Positions 57,857 to 64,000 of a stretch of 64,000 nucleotides of DNA are shown one piece after another. Origin of the DNA: an uncultured Bacteroidales bacterium (GTDB taxonomy: Bacteria > Bacteroidota > Bacteroidia > Bacteroidales > Paludibacteraceae). The position numbers were made by a program, and so were the translations under genes. The DNA is taken from NCBI GenBank assembly GCA_900316005.1, contig ONBH01000002.1, positions 83,819 through 147,818 of the forward strand, read 5' to 3'. Positions within the stretch are counted from its first letter, which is position 1. Each line of letters begins with the position of its first letter. The notes under the pieces are model-generated. The model was given only the letters and a program-made list of their open reading frames with translations. It made no database searches and had not been told where the DNA came from.

Positions 57857-59655
57857 TACTTGAAGAGTTTCTCTAAGTTAATTGTTCCTTCCACTTCTGC
57901 TGTCACACCAATCTTAATGGTCAGATGGGTGTCTTTTGTGAGTTTAGCCGGCGAATCGTTCTTGCCCATATTGGCTACGAGCCGAACTTTCTCCACCTTG
58001 GCCATCTTATCGAATTCCTGTTTGTGCAGCACGCGTGTACTGCTGGATAGTGCGGGCTTGACAGCCACGCCGTCAACCATATCTGCTGCAGCGGGGGGCA
58101 GGATACGCAGCGTATCGCCCTCAAAGAACGATACATCTACCGGCTTACCGTCTTTATCCAGGCACTCCATGGTGATATCTACCTCAAAGGGAACGTAGTT
58201 CTCGGCTGCGAGATACAGGGTGAGGTCGTTGCGCGTAGTCTTGGCTTCGAAGTTAGCCTGCTTGAGCATGGAATCCAACTGCAGCGAACTGAGTTTCAGA
58301 CCTTCCATCTCCTGCGTGCAGGTGAAATTGGTACCGCTCTCAAAGTAGAACGGCAGGTCAAGTATCTGCGCCAGGTGGAAATCCATGTTACGCGTCATGC
58401 GGTGCTGCGGGTAGCGGTCTTTGCGGCTCTCGTCCACCATGATGTGATACTTGTACGCAAAACTATCCGGAATGGTGTAGAACAGTTTCTCAATGTCACC
58501 CTCGCTGTCCTTGTACGAGAAGGTCAATGCTATATCTACGGAGTCATTCAGGTCGCGCTGCACCAGCGGATCAAGTACCGGATTGATTTGGATATCCGTC
58601 TCCTGATTACCATTCCATTTGGCATAATGACGAACAGCCTCTTCGTTATTGATGGAATACATGTAGTCAATATGGGTCTTCAGCGGCGCACCGATACGGT
58701 GGGTCATGAAGAACCACAGTGACGGCTGGGCGAAACGCATCTTCATGTTCTTTACCTCCGACCATTGGTTCCAGAGACTATCCATCACGATGACGTTCTG
58801 GTCAACCATCTCGCGGTCTTCCTTGAAGAAGCCCCACATTGCCTCGTAGTCCAAGATGTTGATGCGCAGGTCGTAGAAGAAATAGCTGTCCGCTGTGATG
58901 TTGACGGGCTGCAAACGCCTGAGCTTCAGGTCAAACTGAATGCTGATCATCACGCTGTCCACCAGCCCGATGGGAGCAGCAGGGTCGATGAGGTTGATGG
59001 TGAAATCGCTGATGTTGATTGGTATCTGCTGCCCAAAGTCGTACGAGGGGAGTGGGCCAATCTCTACATCGTTGCTCGGAACCTGATGACGCACGATGCG
59101 GTTGCCCAGACGCAGGGTAATGGCAGAGATGTTATCCCAACTGATGGTAAAGTCCGACGAGTGATCCACCGTTGACATAAACGAAGCCAGCGCCACCAGA
59201 ATGCTGTCAATACGCTCGCTGTTGATGTCTTCGTTGAATCCCTGCAACTTCATACTCATGTCGAAAGTCAGCGGAATAATGGTATCAATCGGCGAAACAA
59301 TGACACCTGCCGAGAGCCATGCGGGGTTAATTTTGTCGGAAATCTGGTCCAGCACCTTGAATTGCTTGCCGCCTTCCGTCAGAATGATGTAGTCAGCAAG
59401 GTTAATGGGGTGGAACTTCTTCGGGGCAACAATGGTTGTATCCAGAATGTGATACATACCATTTTCGTCCACAACAAGGTTCGGGGCATCTTTGCCCAAT
59501 AGGTCGTTCATCGCCAGCGTGAACGTACCTACCGGCATAGACAAACCGACGTTCAAACCGGCTGTGGTGTCCAGTTCGTTCAGGTCTGCTTTACATCCCG
59601 GCAAGCTCACTGCCAGCAGGGCTGCAAATAGATAAGAAAGATACTTTCGTGTCAT
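57856..59655 (-). CDS. predicted lipoprotein of unknown function
   Basis: A 599-residue exported lipoprotein. The start at ATG 59655 gives a lipoprotein signal peptide with lipobox LPGC (Cys21); an in-frame start 31 codons upstream lies beyond the promoter -7 box and would hide the signal. The mature protein is beta-rich with many hydrophobic/polar alternations and no recognised domain. It is translationally coupled to the OmpA/TSP3 gene (TAATG), which suggests a shared outer-membrane function. The promoter lies about 52 bases upstream. Confidence 0.78.
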   Translation of the reverse strand: MTRKYLSYLFAALLAVSLPGCKADLNELDTTAGLNVGLSMPVGTFTLAMNDLLGKDAPNLVVDENGMYHILDTTIVAPKKFHPINLADYIILTEGGKQFKVLDQISDKINPAWLSAGVIVSPIDTIIPLTFDMSMKLQGFNEDINSERIDSILVALASFMSTVDHSSDFTISWDNISAITLRLGNRIVRHQVPSNDVEIGPLPSYDFGQQIPINISDFTINLIDPAAPIGLVDSVMISIQFDLKLRRLQPVNITADSYFFYDLRINILDYEAMWGFFKEDREMVDQNVIVMDSLWNQWSEVKNMKMRFAQPSLWFFMTHRIGAPLKTHIDYMYSINNEEAVRHYAKWNGNQETDIQINPVLDPLVQRDLNDSVDIALTFSYKDSEGDIEKLFYTIPDSFAYKYHIMVDESRKDRYPQHRMTRNMDFHLAQILDLPFYFESGTNFTCTQEMEGLKLSSLQLDSMLKQANFEAKTTRNDLTLYLAAENYVPFEVDITMECLDKDGKPVDVSFFEGDTLRILPPAAADMVDGVAVKPALSSSTRVLHKQEFDKMAKVEKVRLVANMGKNDSPAKLTKDTHLTIKIGVTAEVEGTINLEKLFK

Positions 59656-59706
59656 AAAAATATGTGTTTTAGTTATTATTTTCTTATATAAAACTATTTC
59701 AGCCCG

Positions 59707-59738
59707 CAAAGATACAACTTTTTTCTGACATACGCAAA
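59707..59738 (-). promoter_or_regulatory. Bacteroidota-type promoter for the lipoprotein-OmpA pair
   Basis: Minus-strand -33 TTTG (59735-59738), 20-base spacer starting CGTATGT, and -7 TATCTTTG (59707-59714). Confidence 0.9.
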
Positions 59739-59745
59739 TTTTTAT

Positions 59746-59777
59746 CAAAAAAAACGCCCCGGAGAGCGTTTTTTTTA
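59746..59777 (-). terminator. rho-independent terminator after the DUF5692-like gene
   Basis: Minus-strand hairpin ACGCTC/GGGCGT with a 4-base loop, flanked by eight A and eight T residues. It lies 50-80 bases past the gene and just upstream of the next promoter. Confidence 0.8.
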
Positions 59778-59783
59778 TGGGAA

Positions 59784-59813
59784 CCCCTCCCCCTTTAAAA
59801 GGGGGCCGGGGGG
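59784..59813. repeat. G/C-block inverted repeat
   Basis: CCCCC-TTTAAAA-GGGGG (59789-59805) lies inside a longer imperfect C-block/G-block palindrome between a stop codon and its terminator. Confidence 0.7.
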
Positions 59814-59825
59814 ATTTAGCAGTTA

Positions 59826-60932
59826 TTAGCTGTTCACCACGGCGCGAGCCATAGAGTCTTTGTAGTACTTCTGGTTCACGAAGACGTCTTCCTTATAGGG
59901 GTTGATCTTGCGCACCTTAGCCTGGTACATGATATAGCCGAAGGCAATGACGTTGGTAATGAGTGCGAGGGCACTGATGACGAGCATGGCGTTCGGGTTA
60001 GCAGCGGTTGCTCCTTCAGCAGCAACAGTCGTGTGAGCCACTACTTCCTCACCCAGACCGGAAGCGGCATAGATAGCGTTAACGGTCTCAATACCATTGA
60101 CGTACTGAACCGGCAGCACAGCCCATGAGAAGAACTGCTTACCGTTGAAGAACGTCTCCTGGAAGAGCGGGAACACCTGTGCAAACATGCACCAGATAGC
60201 CAGCGTATTAGCGCGGTTCTGAATCCAGCCACCACGATTCCAGCAGATAGCTGCAATCGTCGGAGCCAGCAGCAGAGCAATACCGCAGTACCAACTGTGA
60301 GTAGGCAGACAGTTGTAGGTGTACGCGAAGTTCCAGATGTCATAGACTACAATGAAGACCCATGTCATATCTGCCCAGATCATATCCTTGCGGTCTTTGC
60401 TGGGAAATACGTTCCACCACGCGGTCATACAGAAGATGTTGAACAGACCGGCTATGCCGTTGAATACGTTGTGCCAGCCGCCATACAACCACACACCTTC
60501 GCTCGACAACCACCATTTGTTCCAACCGCATATAGCCGACTCAAAGTCTGAGCAGACTGCGATGAGGATGTTAATGGCCACGATGATGAACGGGAAGGGC
60601 TTGAACCAGTGTTTGGCACCAATACCCCACTCATACTTAATCATCATGAATCCGATACAACCGGTCAGCGCCGCGTACAGTTTAGCATAGTGGAACCAGC
60701 CGTTCATGTAAACGTGGGTCTGATTGTTTACAGCCCAATCTGCGCCTAAACGTGCGCCGATAGCTATCGCTACAAAATACACGGTTAGTGCCAGCGGAAT
60801 GGCGAAGAAAGTGATAGCGCCGCCGATTTTCGTGCGACGCGCAAACTCATTGAAAAGTATCAAACCAATGAGTACAACGAGCAACATCGCCCATTGGATG
60901 AGAGCATGCTCTCCATAGACTTGAAAAAACAT
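59826..60932 (-). CDS. polytopic membrane protein, DUF5692-like
   Basis: A 368-residue inner-membrane protein with about ten hydrophobic segments and many tryptophans (GWNKWW, YGGWHNVFNG, AWWNVFP, VYDIWNF). I place it tentatively with the DUF5692 family; function unknown. A short Ala/Thr-rich loop (about 300-315) precedes the last membrane segment, and the tail is charged. It is preceded on the same strand by a 92-residue membrane protein, separated by a 16-base tandem array. No transport or catalytic motif was seen. Confidence 0.65.
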   Translation of the reverse strand: MFFQVYGEHALIQWAMLLVVLIGLILFNEFARRTKIGGAITFFAIPLALTVYFVAIAIGARLGADWAVNNQTHVYMNGWFHYAKLYAALTGCIGFMMIKYEWGIGAKHWFKPFPFIIVAINILIAVCSDFESAICGWNKWWLSSEGVWLYGGWHNVFNGIAGLFNIFCMTAWWNVFPSKDRKDMIWADMTWVFIVVYDIWNFAYTYNCLPTHSWYCGIALLLAPTIAAICWNRGGWIQNRANTLAIWCMFAQVFPLFQETFFNGKQFFSWAVLPVQYVNGIETVNAIYAASGLGEEVVAHTTVAAEGATAANPNAMLVISALALITNVIAFGYIMYQAKVRKINPYKEDVFVNQKYYKDSMARAVVNS

Positions 60933-60939
60933 AATTTTA

Positions 60940-60997
60940 TTGATTTAATGGTGAATTGATTTAATGGTGAATTGATTTAATGATGAATTGATTTAAG
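60940..60997. repeat. 16-bp tandem array (two 8-mers per unit)
   Basis: Copies of TTGATTTAATGGTGAA start at 60940, 60956, 60972 (one change) and 60988 (partial). The near identity of copies points to recent expansion. Confidence 0.92.
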
Positions 60998-61271
60998 CAA
61001 GTGCTAATTTGCGTTCTTTGGCGAAGCAATAGACAGCCCAAATGGCAGTCACAACGAGGGACATGGGCAGCCCTACTGTCAGTAGTTCCACGGGATTCCA
61101 TGCCAAGAGCTCACCGTTAATCAGGTGATCTACAACCAACATGATACTGCCACCCCAGAGCATCAGTTCCAAGGTCTTTAAGTTACGACCGACGAATGAG
61201 TCGTTTTGTTTGGTGCAAACGCGATAGATAGTTGTTGCTACCGCTTGCGTTAAAGGTACTAAAAAACACAT
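60993..61271 (-). CDS. small membrane protein, unknown function
   Basis: A 92-residue protein with two clear membrane segments (about 37-50 and 62-83) and a short N-terminal hydrophobic stretch, ending in a basic tail (KERKLALA). No family recognised. The last codons reach into the 16-base tandem array. Its position between hypA and a larger membrane protein suggests co-transcription, but no link in function can be shown. Confidence 0.6.
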   Translation of the reverse strand: MCFLVPLTQAVATTIYRVCTKQNDSFVGRNLKTLELMLWGGSIMLVVDHLINGELLAWNPVELLTVGLPMSLVVTAIWAVYCFAKERKLALA

Positions 61272-61283
61272 AATATTATAAAT

Positions 61284-61331
61284 GTTAGTTACTGCGTGTT
61301 AGTTACTGCGTGTTGGTGACTGCGTGTTAAC
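61284..61331. repeat. 14-bp tandem array (two 7-mers per unit)
   Basis: Copies of GTTAGTTACTGCGT at 61284, 61298 and 61312 (two changes), then a partial GTTAAC. The period is exactly twice seven. Confidence 0.92.
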
Positions 61332-61358
61332 ATGTAATCATTAACAGCCGAAGGCTTA

Positions 61359-61700
61359 TCAACAGCGTAGCTCTTTTATCTCCACCTCGTTACCGCGTAG
61401 AAGCCATGTTTGCTCTGAGCCGCAATAGGGGCAGACTTTGCCGTGCGTGATGGTGGAGTAGTCTCTGCCGCAACCGTCGCAATGTGTCACGGCGGGAATG
61501 GGTTCAATCCGAAGTTCACAACCCCGCAACATCTCCTCTTTATCTGCCGCCCAACGCCAACAGTCGGTCAGATATTCCGGCACGATAGTCGATACTTCTC
61601 CGATGTTCATTACCACCGTTGAGACCCGCTTCACGCCGTTCTCCTCTGCCGCTTTCTTAACATCGCGGATGATATAAAAGACGATACCTAATTCGTGCAC
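61359..61700 (-). CDS. hypA: hydrogenase/urease nickel incorporation protein HypA
   Basis: A 113-residue nickel metallochaperone. The nickel site is the N-terminal Met-His-Glu. The zinc site consists of two CxxC motifs, CDGC (near 74-77) and CPYC (near 91-94). In known systems HypA hands nickel to NiFe hydrogenase with HypB. The start is GTG at 61700, required for His2. No hydrogenase or other hyp gene lies in this window; the upstream neighbour is a large Fe-S flavoprotein. Regulation is not evident. Confidence 0.9.
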   Translation of the reverse strand: MHELGIVFYIIRDVKKAAEENGVKRVSTVVMNIGEVSTIVPEYLTDCWRWAADKEEMLRGCELRIEPIPAVTHCDGCGRDYSTITHGKVCPYCGSEQTWLLRGNEVEIKELRC

Positions 61701-61706
61701 GATACC

Positions 61707-61735
61707 AATGAATAATTAATAATGAATAATGAATA
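61707..61735. repeat. 7-bp array (ATTCATT type) between the Fe-S flavoprotein gene and hypA
   Basis: Four heptamers (plus-strand ATGAATA, ATTAATA, ATGAATA, ATGAATA) start at the upstream stop codon. Read on the minus strand they match the arrays before recA and fbp, but no promoter follows here. Confidence 0.88.
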
Positions 61736-64000
61736 TCATTTCTTTTTTAACAGAATTTTTCCTGTGCGTTTGAGCATGTAGGGTAGAATACCATCGAACT
61801 TGTTCTCCGAGGTACGCATGATACTGGCTTCGGGGTGCTCGCGGTGCAGATGGATGGCGTCAAAGGCACATTTGGTCGTACAAATACCGCAACCGATACA
61901 GCGATTCTCATCCACGACTGATGCTCCGCAACTGAGGCAGCGCGCAGTCTCTTTCTTGACCTGCTCTTCGGTTAATGTACCATGGTATTCCTCGAAGTTA
62001 GACTTGGTCGGCACGACTCCCGGATCTTGACGGCTGCCGTTATCGTACTGCTCAACGAGGATATCCTGTTTGTTGAGTTCGATGAAATCACGACGGTTGC
62101 GACCGATGGTCATATGTCCGCCTTGCACATAGCGATGCAGGCTCTCGGCAGCTTCTTTACCCGTTGCAATCGCGTCAATAGCGAATTTCGGCCCTGTAAA
62201 GACATCTCCGCCAACGAATATATCGGCTTCGGCGGTCTGCAAGGTTAGTTTATCTGCTACGGGATATACGCCGCGGAAGAACTCCACCTTCGTATCTTTC
62301 AGGAGGTCCTTGAGTACGACCGTCTGACCGATAGCGAAGATCACCATATCGGCCTCCAGGGTAATCGTCTCGTTCTCATCAAAGGTCGGCGCAAACTTAT
62401 GGTCCTTGTCAAACACCGACACGCACTTCTTGAACGTTATGCCACCGACATTGTTAATTTTTAATTTTGAATTTTTAATTTCTTTTGGTCCCCAACCGGG
62501 ATTCAGTACCACGCCATCTTCGCGTGCCTCCATGCGTTCCTCAAGGGAAGCAGGCATGATATCTTCGGTCTCCAGCGAGAGCATCGTTACTTCTGTCGCC
62601 CCGCTTCTTTTTGCCACGCGCGCCGCGTCAATAGCTACGTTTCCGCCGCCAACTACGACTACTCGTTTAGTTGATAGTTGAGAGTTAACAGTTGATATTC
62701 CGCAGTTGGCGTCATGGAGGAAGTCAATAGCGGTAGTGCAACCCTCCAGCTCTTGGCCTTCAATACCCGGTAGGCGACCGCCTTGGCAACCAATGGCTAC
62801 ATAGAATCCTTTGTATCCTTGTTCGCGTAGTTGAGCAATCGTGATGTCTTTGCCGACTTCCACACCGCAGCGAATATCCACGCCTATCTCACGCATGATA
62901 TCAATCTCGGCATCTATGACCGCTTTGTCGAGTTTGTACGACGGGATACCATATCGTAACATTCCACCGGGCTTCTCGTTGCGCTCGAACACAGTAGGTT
63001 TATAACCCATCGTTGCCAAATAATACGCGCAACTCAGGCCACTGGGACCGCCACCGATGATGGCAATCTTCTCTTCCCATCGTTCTTGCACATTCGAGCA
63101 GATGTTGACTTCCGGAATGAAACGAGTCTCTGCGTGTAAGTCGCGTTCGGCCAGGAATTTCTTGACCGCATCGATAGCTACAGCACGGTCGATTGTACCG
63201 CGCGTGCAGGCGTCCTCGCAACGACGGTTGCATATGCGACCGCAGACTGCGGGGAAGGGGTTCTCGCGTTTGATGAGTTCGAGCGCTTCGGTATATTTGC
63301 CTTCCGCAGCTTTCTTTAGATATCCTTGCACCGCAATGTGCGCGGGGCACGCGGTCTTGCATGGAGCTGTCCCCGTTGGATAACAGTTGATACGATTATC
63401 GTCGCGGTAATTCTCGTTCCATTTATCTTCGCCCCATTTGGTGGCATCGGGTAGTTCTTGCTTCGGATAGGTCTGCGGACCATGTTTAGTGCAGAGCTTC
63501 TGACCGAGTTTGACTGCACCGGCAGGGCAATATTCTACGCACCTTCCACATGCTACGCAGTTCTTGGGATCAACTTCTGCCACATAGGCGCTGCGGCTCA
63601 TATTCGGCGTGTTGAAGAGTTGGGATGTACGCAGGGCGTTGCAGATCTTGACGTTGCAGTTACAGATGGCAAAGATCTTGCCTTCGCCGTCAATGTTGGT
63701 TACCTGGTGAACAAAACCATGATCTTCGGCTTTCTTAAGGATGGCCATCGCCTCATCATAAGTGATGTCGTGACCACGACCGGTCTCGCGCAGGTAGTCT
63801 GCCATATCCCCTACACCGATACACCAATCGCGGTAATCGTCAGCACAACCCTCATCGAGTTTCTTGCGCCCGTAGCGGCACGAGCAGATACCAACGCCAA
63901 TATGGCCTTCGTATTTCTTGAGCCAGTACGAGATATGCTCGATATCAATCGATTGGTTCTCCATGGAGATGGCTTTCTCTACGGGGATGACGTGCATACC
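61736..64000 (-). CDS. GltD-like NAD(P)/FAD oxidoreductase with ferredoxin domains (5' end outside window)
   Basis: At least 754 residues; the frame is still open at the window edge, so the N-terminus is missing. In order: a ferredoxin-like domain with CVACGRCVEYCP, an Fe-S domain like the glutamate synthase small subunit (CKTACP ... CGRICNRRCEDACTRG), an FAD site (IIGGGPSGLSCAYYL), an NAD(P) site (VVVVGGGNVAIDAARVA) and a C-terminal ferredoxin (CIGCGICTTKC). It should move electrons between NAD(P)H and an Fe-S partner; the partner is not visible. Two heptamer arrays are inserted in frame, before each of two conserved strands. Confidence 0.88.
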   Translation of the reverse strand, partial: GMHVIPVEKAISMENQSIDIEHISYWLKKYEGHIGVGICSCRYGRKKLDEGCADDYRDWCIGVGDMADYLRETGRGHDITYDEAMAILKKAEDHGFVHQVTNIDGEGKIFAICNCNVKICNALRTSQLFNTPNMSRSAYVAEVDPKNCVACGRCVEYCPAGAVKLGQKLCTKHGPQTYPKQELPDATKWGEDKWNENYRDDNRINCYPTGTAPCKTACPAHIAVQGYLKKAAEGKYTEALELIKRENPFPAVCGRICNRRCEDACTRGTIDRAVAIDAVKKFLAERDLHAETRFIPEVNICSNVQERWEEKIAIIGGGPSGLSCAYYLATMGYKPTVFERNEKPGGMLRYGIPSYKLDKAVIDAEIDIMREIGVDIRCGVEVGKDITIAQLREQGYKGFYVAIGCQGGRLPGIEGQELEGCTTAIDFLHDANCGISTVNSQLSTKRVVVVGGGNVAIDAARVAKRSGATEVTMLSLETEDIMPASLEERMEAREDGVVLNPGWGPKEIKNSKLKINNVGGITFKKCVSVFDKDHKFAPTFDENETITLEADMVIFAIGQTVVLKDLLKDTKVEFFRGVYPVADKLTLQTAEADIFVGGDVFTGPKFAIDAIATGKEAAESLHRYVQGGHMTIGRNRRDFIELNKQDILVEQYDNGSRQDPGVVPTKSNFEEYHGTLTEEQVKKETARCLSCGASVVDENRCIGCGICTTKCAFDAIHLHREHPEASIMRTSENKFDGILPYMLKRTGKILLKKK
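62453..62483. repeat. 7-bp array inserted in frame in the GltD-like gene (site B)
   Basis: Coding-strand heptamers ATTAAAA, ATTCAAA, ATTAAAA, ATTAACA encode KNSKLKINN between GPKEI and VGGITF. The ATTCAAA variant avoids a TAA stop that a pure ATTAAAA run would create. Confidence 0.9.
62667..62698. repeat. 7-bp array inserted in frame in the GltD-like gene (site A)
   Basis: Coding-strand heptamers ATCAACT, GTTAACT, CTCAACT, ATCAACT encode STVNSQLST just before the NAD(P)-binding strand VVVVGGG. Confidence 0.93.

Noticed and set aside
57856..59748. Lipoprotein start 31 codons upstream
   Set aside because: It lies upstream of the predicted transcription start and would bury the lipoprotein signal peptide.

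Overview
The window looks like a chromosomal segment of a Bacteroidales bacterium (phylum Bacteroidota); the family cannot be fixed from sequence alone. The reasons are: promoters of the Bacteroidota type (TTTG, about 20 bases, then TAnnTTTG), a type IX secretion sorting domain on a secreted protein, a class 3 fructose-bisphosphatase, a SusC/OMP-type TonB receptor, DUF6913- and DUF3078-type proteins, and a MurA with Asp in place of the catalytic Cys. About 50 genes fill almost all of the sequence. One tRNA gene is present, and no insertion sequence, prophage or CRISPR array was seen.

Layout. 0-3.1 kb (+): sugar nucleotidyltransferase, galE, manA. 3.2-8.8 kb (-): mfd, kdsB, deoD and a small outer-membrane protein, ending at a shared terminator. 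8.8-26.5 kb (-): one long co-directional run of fbp, two UDP-sugar dehydrogenases, a surface-polysaccharide cassette and a Na/Pi cotransporter. The cassette holds a Stealth phosphotransferase, a LicD/fukutin-like phosphotransferase, a fused CDP-ribitol synthase and a secreted EEP phosphodiesterase-like protein, which together suggest a ribitol-phosphate-containing glycan. It has two flippases and two polymerases, and its core (about 13.2-21.8 kb) is visibly richer in A+T than its flanks. 26.6-27.4 kb: a sparse region with tRNA-Glu(CUC). 27.4-34.4 kb (+): nadE, murB, murA, a DsbD-like gene and rlmB. 34.4-44.5 kb (-): rsmD, a pseudopilin-like protein, a TonB receptor, an AraC regulator, dapA, a DUF6913-like gene, ligA and a T9SS-exported EEP nuclease. 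44.8-49.3 kb (+): recA, nadK, lgt, fmt and an HD protein. 49.2-64 kb (-): a DUF3078 protein, secA, rsmG, a YebC-family gene, an OmpA/TSP3 protein with a lipoprotein, membrane proteins, hypA, and a GltD-like Fe-S flavoprotein cut by the window edge.

The most unusual signal is not a gene. Short tandem arrays with a 7- or 8-base period (words such as GTTGATA, GTTTAGA, ATTTAAG, ATTCATT) sit at a large share of gene junctions, often supplying the stop codon of one gene or the start codon of the next. Related arrays are inserted in frame inside dapA, twice inside the GltD-like gene and, as a 15-base variant, inside kdsB. Junction arrays mostly run in the stop-rich direction and intragenic ones in the stop-free direction. 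A second family with an exact 11-base period (14 units) lies upstream of recA, with a short relative beside fbp. The recA and fbp promoters also share a nearly identical 55-base block (array plus promoter), and four promoters carry the same GCGTATGTGC word after the -33 box.
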